A stretch of DNA of 64,000 nt. It comes from Nectonema munidae (lineage: Eukaryota > Nematomorpha > Nectonematoida > Nectonematidae). The translations under genes were made by a program, and so were the position numbers. The stretch is from contig JAUIRK010000235.1 of the NCBI GenBank assembly GCA_030549495.1, positions 744,001 to 808,000 on the forward strand, given 5' to 3'. Shown piece after piece: positions 11,051-23,289 of the stretch; position 1 is the stretch's first letter; every line of letters starts with the position of its first letter. Under the pieces are notes generated by a model. That model ran no database searches, was not told the DNA's origin, and worked only from the letters and a program-made list of their open reading frames with translations.

Positions 11051-11604
11051 ACAAAACGAATGAAATAGTAAAATAATATTAGATCGTTTAATTGAACGTG
11101 TAAATATTTTTCATACATACTTTTGATGTTTATAAATAAAATTAATTGAAAAACTATGAGAAATCAAATTTGCATATTGAAACACCTAAACATGAAATTT
11201 TAAATTTATTATTTTTCATCAATTTACAATGATAGAAAAAGTATGGCCTTCTGAGGGGCCTTTTTCAATTTTAAGGGGCAAGGGAAACATCCTACCCCTC
11301 TCCTCCGGTAGGAGACGTCATATTTCCCAAAATAAATTTTGCTTCCACCAAAACTAAAAGTGGATTCTGTAAAGAGTGCTTACGTGAAAATCCATGCTCA
11401 ATATATCGTCCCTTATATATTATATTTATATTCCAGATTGAATATATTCTCACTTTCATTCTTTATGCTAAATTTTCTTATAAGAACTTCTTTGAGTCTT
11501 ATTTTATCTCACATTTTTGCTGCCACTAATTTATGCTTGATATGTTTTTACTAATTGTAATTGATTTGATACAATGATTAATGTATACAACTGCATGAGC
11601 TTTT
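11051..11604. other. No recognised gene
   Basis: Contains a patch near 11250-11310 with repeated AGGGG and its complement CCCCT (GGGGCC, AAGGGGCAAGGG, CCTACCCCTC) that could be a decayed transposon end. An isoleucine/leucine-rich open frame at 11339-11554 is not convincing as a gene. Confidence 0.3.
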
Positions 11605-11682
11605 TTGCACATAGATCGAGACGAGCGTTGCAATTGCGCTTTGTAGATGAAAACACCCCAAGTTACCTTTATCTTTACCAAT
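11605..11682 (+). mobile_element. SINE family 2, 3' part, sense copy
   Basis: GATGAAAACACCCC followed by TACCTTTATCTTTACC matches, in the same order, the inverse copy at 52621-52780 (GATGAAAACACCCCGCG, CTACCTTTACCTTGAC). The tRNA-like head is not preserved here. Confidence 0.5.
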
Positions 11683-13472
11683 TCCAGAATTAGTATCTAA
11701 GTTTTATAAAAAAAAGAATACCAGTCAATACTTGTGATCTACAACACACATTAAATAATCGTAACCAGTAATGGCTAGTTTGTGTGTAAAATTTCTTTTG
11801 AGGAAATATTACATATCCTATGGTCTATCTACTGGTTACAATATAAGCTATACATGCAAGTTTGATTGACTGATAATTGTGAGATTTTATTGAGTAATTA
11901 GTAATCACTCTTTCTCTAAACCTAGATTTCTCAAACTTTTTGTCTAAATCACCCATTGAAAATCTAAAAAATTCAAAAATCTCCCATTATGATGAAAAAT
12001 AAGATAAAAATCTTTCAAAATACTTTCTTTTACAATTCCAAATTACAAGAAAAAGGATTCCTGCTCTAAACTATACCTCATTCATATTTCTATAACTAAG
12101 GCGTTCTTTTTTTCCTAACGCCTTTAGTATCCTTCTATATTAGAATTTGGAATAAAGAGAGTGAAAAATCACCGTAGAAAGAAAATACAAAAATATAAGG
12201 CTTCCCAATATTATTCGTAATGAATATGACATTCATTGTAATTATGAAGCAACATGTCGTTTTCTTTATAAAACCAGCCCTCGTATCACATCTAACTACA
12301 AATGTTGTAAAAAAACAAATCTCTCTTTGTAAGTTTGTAAAAAGCGGGAAAAAAAATTTTATTCGTAGTGTTATCTTCTTTTATAGAGTCTATCTATTTC
12401 TTATATAAGTTTGGGTAAGAAAGATAGAGATGTCTCTTCATAGTTATAGATGTGATGTTACTCAATCCATAACTCTTTTGATGTGTTGTAGTAAAAAACT
12501 AATCATCCCTAGAATATTCCTACTTCTAAGAATATGAGTTTCTTGACTATTGTCAAAATTCTACCAGTAATTCTTCTCCTCATTCATTTTTCGTGCTTCA
12601 AAATTCCTACATTTCATTCTTATTCATAACATTTTGGTTAACTTTTTAGTTTAAATCATTTTTACAGCAAGAGAAATGAGTACTTTTCGGTTATAAGCGG
12701 ATGGGGAATTACATACATAAATTGACAAATTATGATTTTAGACAAGTTTTTTTCAAGTTTTTCAAAGCAAGCCAATTTAGGATTTTGGATTATTTGAGTA
12801 AATAATTAATAAACTTTTAAAATTCAACCATGAAATAGAATTGCCTTAACTAATAAATTCTAATACGCTTATCGCCGACAAGAGACACATACTTTATATA
12901 GAGGCGTATTAAACTAAATGGTAAAATATTTTTCATATTTATGCCATTATCAATCTGTCGAGTCAAACGTTTACCCTTGAAGAAATTTATACATTATCAG
13001 CAAAATTTTTACGCTAGTTTTAAGTTTTTTTACTATTTAAATATAGATTGTAGTTTATTATTTATAATGCTGCGTAAATAAAAATAATCATTTATATAAA
13101 AGAGTATTTATATACTTTTAAACTGCGTTAAGATTTTTAAATATGTTTTGCGATCGACGCCTATTGATTCGCAAACAAAATATTAACAACTTATGATTTA
13201 AGCATTTATATATAATCCTATCAACTTTTCAAGGCTCATCCCAGTCATACTCATTAAACTTTTCAATGCCATTATTATTTTGCAGGAATCGATCGGAATA
13301 GGACAGTTGTTTCCAAAGTGAGTAGTAGCGCCTTCAAATGGGCATTTTCAAATTGTTAGGGTGCTGTGAAAAGTTACGAATAACAAGAATTTTTTCTTGG
13401 TTGAAAGTAAAAAATAAAGAACTTCCTTTTCCATGATAAGGAAAGTAATTTATGAGGAGTGTTATTTTGTTT
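11683..13472. other. AT-rich sequence without a recognised gene
   Basis: Two small items. Around 11925-11970 TTTCTCAAACTTTTTGTCTA is inversely similar to 35335-35370 (AGGCAAAAAAGTTGAGAAG), suggesting a dispersed transposon end. At about 12099-12125 a perfect 8-bp stem AAGGCGTT/AACGCCTT encloses a T-rich loop. Nothing else was supported. Confidence 0.35.
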
Positions 13473-13535
13473 CAGTAAAACCTGTCTTAGCGGTCAACTT
13501 CAAATAGCGGTCACCTGTCTATAGCGGTTACGTCA
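13473..13535 (+). mobile_element. Solo pogo/Tigger-like terminal repeat
   Basis: Begins CAGTAAAACCTGTCTTAGCG. Three AGCGGT motifs occur within 45 bp (TAGCGGTCAACTT, TAGCGGTCACCTG, TAGCGGTTACG). A CAGT start followed by AACCT and tandem subterminal motifs is typical of pogo-like Tc1/mariner ends. No partner terminus or transposase was found nearby. Confidence 0.4.
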
Positions 13536-13682
13536 AAACATCCCCTTTCGACTTATCAGGTGAAAATACACTTACAGAACGTTTACCTTTACACAACCGA
13601 CACTTTTAAAAAGTCCTGTGACTGACAGCAATAGACAGATTTTACCGTATTAAAAAAATGTTCTCCTTTCAATACTCTAACA

Positions 13683-13750
13683 CAGTGGTTGCAAACACCA
13701 GGGCTGCCACCCATATTAGGGTCTCAAATATTTCTAAGGGTCGCCAGGGG
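13683..13750 (+). mobile_element. hAT-type terminus fragment
   Basis: CAGTGGTTGCAAACACCAGG followed by AGGGTC and GGGTCGCCAGGGG resembles the CAGTGGTTCTCAACC-type ends of hAT elements, with their usual GGGTCGC subterminal phrase. There is no matching right end. Confidence 0.4.
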
Positions 13751-15394
13751 ATCTTACAAGAATATATATTAATAATTCAGAGCTGAACACATTTTTATTT
13801 CGAGTAAGATAACTGATTTTCTTTAGTAGGTCAATGTAACGATTATACTGTACACATAGTAGCAAAAGAGAATTGGTCATAAAACACCTATACTCAAGGA
13901 ATTCATTCCGTATTACGAGTAACTTTCATATACAATATATCTAATTGACCGGCAACATTCATCGAGGAGGTGTGTTGCCTACTGTGATGCTGTGGCAGTG
14001 AAAGAGCGTTATTACTTCAGAAAATGTATACGTTATATGCATCGCATTTCTTTTTTATGGAAAATGGCACATATCTTGCTTCCATCGCCCTCCCCGCCTC
14101 CTTAGGGTTTTCTCTCTTTTTCTGCCGAATGGAGAATCGCTTTGTGTTAATTAGTACTTGAATAAAATTCATTAAATTTTACTAGTCTTTCTTTTGTTTA
14201 TGTAGAGTTTTTTAATTGATTTTAGTAGATGATGTGTTGAGTTAATGTTAGTTTATCGTATTTATTCTAGACCTGATTTTAATTTGGAAAAATGGCACAA
14301 AGCCAAACACAATTTGTGAAAAAACCCCAAAGAATTTCTAGAGTTTTTAAAAATTTTTTTTTTGAAACATTAAGAGAAAACTACATAACCTGAAAGTTTT
14401 AATTTTTTATTATCACTGCCTCCCTATTTGACAATTTCAACTCCAAAAAGACTAATTTAATGTTAACTTAAGAAATTAATTTAAGAATTAATTGTTATTT
14501 AATTAAAAATCATTTTACAATTTCAATTCCTTATAGCATAATAGTATAATTAATTAAATGGTGTGCAATATCATCTTCTTAAAACATTTTTTGTCTCCCC
14601 TTAGTTCAAACTTAAAAAGTTTTCGCAAAGATTCATATATATTTATTTACGAACTTACATAAAAGACTTCTTCACGTGAAAAAAACATCTTCACAAGCAA
14701 AGAAACTCACGCTTGTAAAAAATCCATATGTAAAATTCACGCAAAATATATTTATGAGAATGATATGCTTATATAAATTTTATTTGTGACGAGTTAATTT
14801 TAATTCGTTTTTTTTTAATTTTTTTCCATAAATTCCTACTTTGAACCAACTAAACATTTTAGTTCCAACTAGCAAATCAACGCTTTTCTATTGGACACGA
14901 TGACATTTTTGTCAATCTATACATACGCAATCAATGTCAATTGGTAATAGACTGTTAATTCGGAATTACCTTAATTTATGTCAGATAAATCGACAAAACA
15001 ACTCTCTCTCTTCTTCATATAAATAATGATCCCATAGATTTCATCAATAAGGATCGGAATAAACCTCCGTTGATGATTAGTTGATTTAAAGTTTGCTAAA
15101 AATCTGCAAATTAAAATTTATAAATTTTGAATTTTTCTGAAAATTTAATATTAATTAACTCTAAAGATGGCTCATTGTATTATATTGCATTCACTGATAA
15201 ATAGTTGATCCATCGATAAAAATATTATAAAATTTAATGACATGTAAAAATTGATTGCTATATGTATATTGATCATTCATAGCTGAAGTTAAGCTTAATA
15301 AGCGGGGGTTAACGTTTACATTACGTTTAATTAACAATGAAATAGAATAGACAAGAGAGGAGTAGGAATTCAGAAAAATTTGTTGTCTTTTTTA
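13751..15394. other. AT-rich sequence without a recognised gene
   Basis: No coding similarity or repeat structure was recognised on either strand over this stretch. Confidence 0.35.
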
Positions 15395-15447
15395 GAAGAC
15401 GCTTGAAAGTCCGCCCCTCCAATAATTTCAAGGATGTGCGCCCATGA
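15395..15447. mobile_element. Isolated hAT-like right terminus
   Basis: Ends in TGTGCGCCCATG at 15436-15447 after a pyrimidine-rich stretch (CCGCCCCTCC). It is the same arrangement as the two ends of the element at 32052-33983 (CACGGGCGCACA and TGTGCACCCTTG). It looks like the right end of an otherwise eroded copy. Confidence 0.35.
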
Positions 15448-15639
15448 ATCAATCATATTTTTTCCATATAAACATCGCAGTGTGTCACTCTTTTCCTTCA
15501 GACTACATTTATTAATATAAAACTCTCCAACCTTCAGTTATTTGTTTTCAGTTGTTTTCTCTATCAAACAAATATTTTTTCATCAATTCTTGTAATGTGC
15601 CTGATAGACTACTTCATTTTCAAATGAAAAGCATATTCA

Positions 15640-15885
15640 CCCCCCCCCCCCTCCCCCAACAATTTGAATTTTTTTAAACTTGTGTATATGCAATATGCAA
15701 ATTTAATTAAAATATTTTCGCTTGAAATATAGTATTTAAATTCCACCAATTTTGTAAAAAAATATAAAGTAGTCTTATAAATTTAGGTATGCGCTGAATA
15801 GACTATATTTTAAGGATTGCTTGAATATTTGTTCTCCCGTGGCAAGACCAGTAATTTTAAAAATTGCAAAAAAAAAATTTCGGCC
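15640..15885 (+). repeat. Dispersed repeat R1, copy 1
   Basis: About 230 bp are repeated in opposite orientation at 47032-47255. Shared blocks include AAATTTAATTAAAATATTTT, TATGCGCTGAATA, AGGATTGCTTGAATATTTG and CCCGTGG. It starts at a poly-C tract (15638-15656). The 47-kb copy begins CAGGGGCTCACA, hinting at a hAT-type miniature element. Confidence 0.65.
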
Positions 15886-15907
15886 ACCTCAAAAGGTAAT
15901 AATTATT

Positions 15908-16000
15908 TTTATGCTTAAGATGGTTACTCACAGTTTTTGTAAATTTGTTTTTAAGAGTTGATAGTCTTGGGGATCGAACCACTAATCTTGAACTGATAAG
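15908..16000 (-). mobile_element. SINE family 1, inverse copy
   Basis: On the minus strand it reads GGTTCGATCCCCAAGACT, then AACTCTTAAAAACAAATTT, AAACTGTGAGTAACCATC and TTAAGCATAA. This is the same order as the copy at 4051-4214. The tRNA-like 5' half is more decayed. Confidence 0.6.
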
Positions 16001-16059
16001 AATATAGTAAAATATATCTAAAAATAGGAAAAAATTTTATGACTAAATAAATTCGAAAT

Positions 16060-16619
16060 TCCACGATTGTGTAGTAGGCAAATAGAAAGAAACAATGTAC
16101 CTGCATCTACTGCTAAAGAGTATTTTTATAGATCCATATTTATACAGTTTTTAGATGCTTTTCTTCAACAGCTAAATTTACGTTTTAACAAGTTAACATC
16201 AAAAGCAATTATTGCACTAAAGCTATCTCCTTCTATGTAGTTAAACATCCACTGTCAGAAGAAGACATAAATTTTTGATTTGAATATTTTAGTAATGATT
16301 TACATGATCCAAAAACACTCAATCAGGAAATAAAATTGTGGTAGAATGTATGGAACTCTAAAGATCTTCTTCCTGGAACGATGCATGAGACACTGAACTA
16401 TCCTATCGCTTTTCGTCCGCTTTACCCTAATATCACAACAATGCTTCATATCATGCTTTTGACTTCAGTGACAACAGTTACTGTTGAAAGATCAAAATTT
16501 TAACTTAAATTAAAAAAAATTCACTTCTCAAATTTATATGCTTCAAATTTGAGTTCCAGTTTAGTAAAATCCCCCCTCCCCCTCCCCCCCTCTAATGTCA
16601 ATTTCTAGATCCGCCCCTG
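16060..16619 (+). mobile_element. hAT (DUF4371/ZMYM1-like) transposase C-terminal fragment with right end
   Basis: The plus strand encodes RQIERNNVPASTAKEYFYRS then IFIQFLDAFLQQL. After a broken stretch it reads TMHETLNYPIAF, LYPNITTMLHIMLL and VTTVTVERSKF, the C-terminal hAT dimerisation region as found in ZMYM1/DUF4371-type transposases. A pyrimidine-rich tract and then CTAGATCCGCCCCTG (16605-16619) follow, the mirror of a CAGGGGCGGATCTAG hAT terminal repeat. The left half and left terminus are missing, and several stops interrupt the frame. Confidence 0.65.
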
Positions 16620-18225
16620 TGCATAGTTATTTTCAGGAATCAAACTGATACCAAATTGTCCACTAACAAGTAGTGGGATTCAGCCCGTTCGCACCGGTTC
16701 ATTAGAACTGCCTTACGGAATTTTGTGAGTTAGGCGAACCGACTAATCGCTGTCAGTAGTCTTCTACTTCTCATTCGAAAAGAAGCGGAAACGTAGTTTG
16801 TTAGTGATTTAGTGCATAGTTTATTTATACAAGTAGTAACTAGGTTTGTTACCATATATTGTTTTCTCTGTTGTGTTTAATTTAATTTATTTATCTATAT
16901 AGTACAGAGTGTACAGTAAAATAAGCACCCACAACATCGTCATAATAATGCTTATTTAACCATTATTTTAAAATTTTATTTGGAAATAATCAAAATTGAT
17001 CAGTTTATTTGCTGACAAATTTGACTTTTTTGTAACAGAACCGGCTGACAAAAATTTGAATCCTACTATTGTTACTAAGCCTACGCTTCCATTACTAGAC
17101 TATCTTCTGATAAACCATTCCAACTTTAGTGTTATAAATTCCACACAAGTAGTGCAAATTGTGCCTTTTTTTAATAAAAAATATAATTTTAAATTTTATA
17201 ATATAATTGTGATTGATCTAGCCTTTTTCAAAAATGACTACCAAGGATCAAATTTCCTTAGCGAGCTTATCAATTCCTGAACTCAAACAAATTTTAAAAG
17301 ATATAGAAAAAGTATATATGTTCAAGTAATAATAGTGTAATGTTGTTTTTCAATATCCATTTAAAGTTTTAATTTGACTTTCAGTGATATTTTTAAAATT
17401 TCTGTCAATATTTATCTAGTAGTTAACTTATTCAATGCTAAGTTTTTTGAATGAGGATTCTCAACTAATAACTTTTTTCTCAATCGAAACATTTACATCT
17501 CAATTTTGAAAAAGTTTACTAATTTTTAGACCGTTATTTATTTTTGAGTCCGAGCTATGACATTTTAAGAATTTAATTTTAATTGTATTTCGGTCCAAAT
17601 ATTAAGACTATCGTCTCGATTATTTTAAATCTATATACACTTATCAATAAAGTTATATTGATGATAATTACATTGCATGTTACACAGTGGTCTCTGTTCT
17701 ATCGTTTTTCAAGAACTAAAAATGAAGAAGGATAGCATTTTAAAATTAATTGTAAAACAAAAAATGGATTTTATTCTATGTTCTAACTAATCTTTTATAT
17801 GAATAGGCTAAATGATTAATATATATTTTTCAAAGATAAGATTTATTTAGTTCAAAACAAAAAGATACGAACTAAACTTAAGTTTATATGTTCGTATGGG
17901 AAAAAATCCTTCATCCTCCCTATTGTAAGAATGTCATGTGTAGGGATGGAGATAGATTCAAAAAAACCCATGAGGATTATATGGATAAAATTAACAAAGG
18001 CGTTAAAAAGTTATACTATACAAATATAGAGTATATATAAACATAATTATGTATCATAAGTAAATAATTGTTCAAGGCAAGATCTTTAGGTAAGGCGAAG
18101 CACAAAGGGTTTGATTTTTTATGAATTTTTCAGTAAAGATAAACACCGAGATCTAAAGGAAACAAAGCAAAAAAAATTTGGAAATGGAAAATAGAGATGT
18201 TTGGTATATATAATGAAAAAAATAT
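16620..18225. other. AT-rich sequence, one unassigned open frame
   Basis: An open frame of 94 codons lies at 16996-17280 on the plus strand (landmark LFADKFDFFVTEPADKNLN). It matches nothing I recognise and could be chance. The rest shows no repeat or RNA-gene motif. Confidence 0.3.
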
Positions 18226-19144
18226 TTACATGTTAACTGATAACAAATAGATAATTTTTTTAAAATGATTTAAAAGATATCTAATATGCAACGGTATTGA
18301 ATTCCAATTATTAATAACACTTGGTAAAAAACTATTCTTATTTATGCTGGTAAAATGTTGTATAAATACATCATCATCATTTCTCAAGTTATAATTATGT
18401 ATTGTATTGTTGAAAATAAAGTAATTGGAAAAATAAGAATTGAATGTCATATTATTAAAAACAAAAAGTGAGGCAATTAATGAACGTATTTGTTTGATAT
18501 TCAAAATTCCGTGCGTTTTCCTGATGTGACCACTTTCAATGAATTTTTATAGCTCGATTTTGTTTGGATTGTAATTTATTGATAGAAGTTCTGCTACTAA
18601 AGGCCCAAATTAAATTGCAATAGTAAACTTTGGATTGGAAAAAAAGCGTGAAAAAATAAAAATCTAGATTTAATGTTTAACATATTTAATATATTATATG
18701 CTACACCTATAAATACAGATAGCTCATTGATAGTTTTATTAAAGTGTAATGTAAAAGATAAATTCGATTGCAAGACAATACCTAAATAGTTATAAGAGTT
18801 CGTTTTTCCAATTTTCACGTTAGATAATTGGATGTTAAATTTAGTTGTATTTTTTTGTGTATTATAGATCACATATTTAGTTTTTTCAATATTAATATTA
18901 AGATTGTTTTGCTCACACCATTGATGAAACCGATTTAGGAATAGGTTAATGAATCTCTTATTCATATATAGATCACGAGTTTTATATAGTATGATGCAAT
19001 CGTCAGTGTACATATAAAATTTACAATTACCATTTTGCGGATTAAAAAGATCATTAACATATGTATTGAAAAAAAGGAGCCAAGACAGAGCCCTGCGAAA
19101 CCCCGTTACACAGAGGTTTAATTGAAGAATAAGTTGCATTAATC
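18226..19144 (-). mobile_element. LINE C, 3' part: RT palm to C-terminus, split by the TTAA element
   Basis: The minus strand runs from INATYSS and NGVSQGSVLAPFF (RT motif B) through NTYVNDLFN, the catalytic box MYTDDCIILY, NNLNINIEKTKYVIY and YLGIVLQSNLSFTLHF to the tail NYNLRN and FLPSVINNWNSIP. One frameshift sits just after motif B and a second break separates 18597 from 18504. The upstream coding sequence resumes only at 24843, beyond a 5.7-kb insertion. Removing the insertion and one TTAA gives a continuous reading NRNYYV-K-INATYSS, so the insertion hit an open RT frame. Confidence 0.85.
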
Positions 19145-19579
19145 TTAACCCTATTAGTGCTGAGGGAGGGGGGGGGGGCGTAAAACGCCTCCCCTTCACT
19201 AAAAAATTAATTGTAGAAAATTGGCTGAATCATATCTCTTCAAATTTTGTGACTTTTCCTAAAATCGCTAGCTGCATCTTTTGAATCCATTTTCATGGTA
19301 GTTGAATGACCCCTTCATGTCCAAAACTGTCAATCAAAATCAAAAATTAAAATTTTTCAGCAAAATTTTGACATTATCTGTACTTAACCTTATAACTTAG
19401 GATCTATATTATATAATACCCTGAAAATTTATAATTATATACAGTTTGGAACGCATAACACTTTATATATTTAATTTTTTCAATAATCATGGTTACTTTT
19501 TAGAAAATGTCAATCAAAATTTTGATTGATCAAAAATATATCTAATAAAATATACCTTCAAATTTTACATAAAATATAT

Positions 19580-22330
19580 GTTTTTATACAAAATCCGTCA
19601 TGCTGTTTTCATTTCTGGACTTATTTTTTACATTTAGGATTTGAAAATACCTATAAGTATTTATGAAATACTTCTGAAAATTGTCCCCAAAAACATTCCT
19701 TCACATTTTACATAAATATATGTGTTATACTAAATCGGCCATGCTGGTTTCATTTCTGGACTATTTTTTTACGTTTAGGATCTGGAAATACCTATAAGTG
19801 TTAATCAAATTTGCGGTTTACTTCTAAAAATTATCTCCAAAAACATTCATTCAAATTTTACAATGAAATATATGTGCTATACTAAATCGGCCATGCTAGT
19901 TTCATTTATGGACTCAATTTTTGCAGTTTGAATTTGAAAATACATATAAGTATCAATTAAATTTGCGTTTAATTCTAAAATTTGTTTTTATAGCAAATAG
20001 ATCATGATGATTTCATTTCTGAACACAGTTTTCGCATTTAGAGGTTGTACTGCTAGTGAAGAAGAAGATGAAGAAGATGATTTATTGATATCACATAAAT
20101 ATGAAACATGTAAAATATTAAGTGTAAAAATTTGATAAATTTGTATACAAGTACAAACAAACAAACAAAATGACAATCAATAGTAATGATGAAAAAATGT
20201 GATAACAAGTACCTCAAAAGGTTTAAAATAAACCCGCTTGGAGAAGTACTATAAGTGATTAAACTAAATATAACTCAAATGAATAAGAAAAAAAAAATAA
20301 ATAATATATAAACAATCACAATTGAAAGACTTAGTAGTCTTCATATAATAAACTGTATCTTTTATATATTACGATATGTTTGAAACAAAAGATCAATACC
20401 TGCATTTTTTATCGAAACAATTGAGCAGAAACTGTTAATAAAAGCAATATGACTATTATAAAAAGTCGAAAATTTATAAACAAGTGTTTGTTTAGATGAT
20501 TTTAACCTGTAATAAGGTAAACTAAGTTTAAAATGCGACCTTAAATGTGGACGCACAAGTTCATGGTTAAAATTTACAAGCTCATAGAATTCTTTGGGGA
20601 GAATTCCCAATTTAAATTTCAAACAAAAAATATAGAGTTTATGCAGAAAAATATCGTCTATCTTCAAAAGCTTATTATCTACAAAGAGCACATTTGAATG
20701 AAATAAAGTTGGTTTATTAAAAATGATTTTCAAGACTCTCTTTTGTAGTGAGAATAACTTGTACAAGTTAGCATGTCCCCAAATTAAAATGTTATATGTT
20801 AAATGTGGTAGAAATAAAGCTTTGTAAAGTGTCAATAAAAGATTTTTGCTCAAGTAATTTTTTAAGCATTTAAGTATACCTGTAATTGAAGATAATTTAT
20901 TGCAAATAAAGTTTATATGAGTATTCCATCTTAAATTATCATCCAATCTAAGACCTAATAAGCTAAAAGATTCAATAAATTGAAATCCCAAATACATTGT
21001 CGCATCATTTAAGCTAAATTTACGATTTGAAAAGCTCATTCCTTTAGTTTTAGAATTATTTACTATTAAGTCATTAGAATAGCACCATCGGTATATCTGA
21101 CTGATGTTTTCTTTAACAAATTTATAATTTTCACCAAATGAAGTGTTGGCCGAAGAAATTAGAAAAGTAATGTCATCTGCATATAATAAGAATTTACTAT
21201 TAATGTTACTCATATATATATCGTTTATATAAATTTTAAAAAATAGAGGAGCAAGGAGAGAACCTTGAGGGATACCACATTTTGATACTAAAAAGCTTGA
21301 AGAAACAGAATCTATGCATACGCATTGCCTTCTATTGATTAGATAAGAATTAACTAACTTCAACGATGATTCAGTAAATCCATATGATTTCAGTTTATAT
21401 AAAAGCTTGTTAAAACAAATTGTGTCAAATGCTCGTTTTAAATCCAAGAAAACACCAATAGTATCATGCTTATTTTCAAGATTTTCAGTAATATTATTCA
21501 CCAGAAACGAGTGAAAGAGCTCTGTTAAATAATTTTTCCTAAATCCAAATTGATACCTAAAATACAAATTGTGATTAATAAAGTAGCTATCAATTTGAGT
21601 TGCCATAATTTTTTCAAACACTTTTGATAATGTCGTAATTATAGTAATAGGCCTGTAGTTTGAAATTTCAGTTTTGTTCCTTTTTTATATATTGGAGTTA
21701 CTCTGTTAATTTTGAAAGCTGAAGGAAACTGTTTTTTAATCAAACATTGGTTGAAGATAAAAGTTAAAGGAAAGCAAATGTGGTTAAGTATCATTTTAAA
21801 CATATTCAAATTGTCAATCAAATTTGCGGTTTATGTCTGAAAACTATATCCCAAAATATTCTCTCTAATTTTACATGAAATATATGTTTTTATACCAATT
21901 CGACCATGATAATTTTTATTTCTGAAATCATTTTTTGCATTTAGAGGTTTTAAATTTCTCAAAGTGTCAATCAAATTTTCAATTTACATCTAATGTCTAC
22001 AGAAATATTTTTGAAATTTAAATAAAATATCTGTTTTTATGCCAAATGGAAGATGCTGGTTTCATTTTTGGACTCAGGTTTGGCATTTATGGTTTTAAAA
22101 TATCTGAAAGCTTGAATCAGATTTGCGGTTTACTTCTAGATACTGTCTTCAAAAATATTTTCAAAAATTAAAATATCTGTTTTATACCAAATCGACTATG
22201 ATTATTTTATTTCTGTACTGGATTTTGGATAATACGGTTAAAAAATATCTCGAAGTGGCAATTGAATTAGTAATGTATGCCTGAAAATCAGTTCTGTAAA
22301 AAATTTTCAAAAAATGGCTGCATATTAGGT
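19580..22330. repeat. Tandem array A inside the TTAA element (interrupted by a LINE)
   Basis: Units of about 133-150 bp with the phrase CATGCTGGTTTCATTTCTGG (variants at about 19607, 19741, 19892, 20004, then 21907, 22050, 22199). Each is followed by GAAAATACCTATAAGT-like text, CAATCAAATTTGCGG and a run near AAATATATGT. Roughly seven copies are visible and they are substantially diverged. The LINE at 20056-21821 was inserted within one unit; the array resumes right after it with GTCAATCAAATTTGCGG. Confidence 0.75.
20056..21821 (-). mobile_element. LINE E, 5'-truncated, 419-codon intact RT segment
   Basis: The open frame 21621 to 20362 holds the RT core. Motif A is GVFLDLKRAFDTICF, motif B is CGIPQGSLLAPLFF, motif C is LLYADDITFLI with both aspartates, and a later motif is LLGLRLDDNLRWNTHI. 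The usual C-terminal WGH and RPHLRSH follow. A preceding piece, 21821-21639, has FPSAFKINRVTPIYKKG (N-terminal RT) in another frame. The endonuclease is missing. The 3' end at about 20056 is a GAAGAAGATGA microsatellite followed by TTTATTGATATCA, resembling the 3' end of the LINE at 35.6 kb. It is the least decayed LINE RT here and must be younger than the TTAA element it sits in. Confidence 0.9.
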
Positions 22331-23289
22331 ATATAGTAAAAATATACTTTTTTTTTTTTGTATATTTTGGCTTAATACTTTCTACAATCATCTTGAGTTA
22401 AAATATTTATTAAAAAAAATAAAACGTATTATAAAATCTTTTGAAAATTTGTATGAGAGAAGGAACCAAGTTGAAAACTAATTGAAAAGAGAACATGTGA
22501 TCAAAACAAATAATTAAAAAAAATATGTATCTTGACTAAATGGAAGATCTACAATGTTCTAATGAACTAGGAAGTGGTTTAATTATATAATATTAGATGC
22601 TTAAAAAAGATTTTGACTGTGAAAAATAAGTTCCTCTTTTACAAATGAAAAATATTTAAATCTATAGCTTGTCATCTAGGATTACAATTAACATTTAGCT
22701 AAGATGGGTAGGAAATCTGAAAATTTAGAATAGGTCAGATTTATCAAAAATGGAACAGATGCCAATATGTGAGAATTTAGTCTCTATCAAGATATTTTTA
22801 ATTTAAATTGAATTTGTCCATCTTTTTCCTTTTGTGTCAAAGAGATGATTTTTTAGATGAAGAACGTTGACAACTTTTTGTAATTGAACAATCAACATCA
22901 CGGATGATTCATCAGAAAAAAACCTTTGAAATGAGATTGGTTGACAAATATTCAGGCCTGAGAGGAAAAAAGTCATTTTATTCTTATAAAAAAATTTTCG
23001 AACACACATTGAAGAATATAAATTTCTAATGAAAAAAGAGCTACCAAGAAAGGATCATCATAGAATGAATACCAAAATTACATACTGTAAATTATAATAT
23101 GACGTAGAGACTACGAGCCGATAACGAATTTGTAGCCAAAAAGATGGAGGTCCTATCGAGTTACATAAGTTACTGTAGAATGAAATATTTTGAGTGAATT
23201 AAACACCTAAAGTTGGTTTATAAATAAATTAAGAAAATAATTACCAGAGAAATACTGCAAGTAGAAGTTGTTTTTATGTTTATATATTT
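22331..23289. other. Unique-looking interior of the TTAA element
   Basis: AT-rich sequence between the two arrays, with no transposase or other recognised coding similarity. A minus-strand open frame at 22803-23009 is lysine/phenylalanine-rich and unassigned. Confidence 0.4.
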
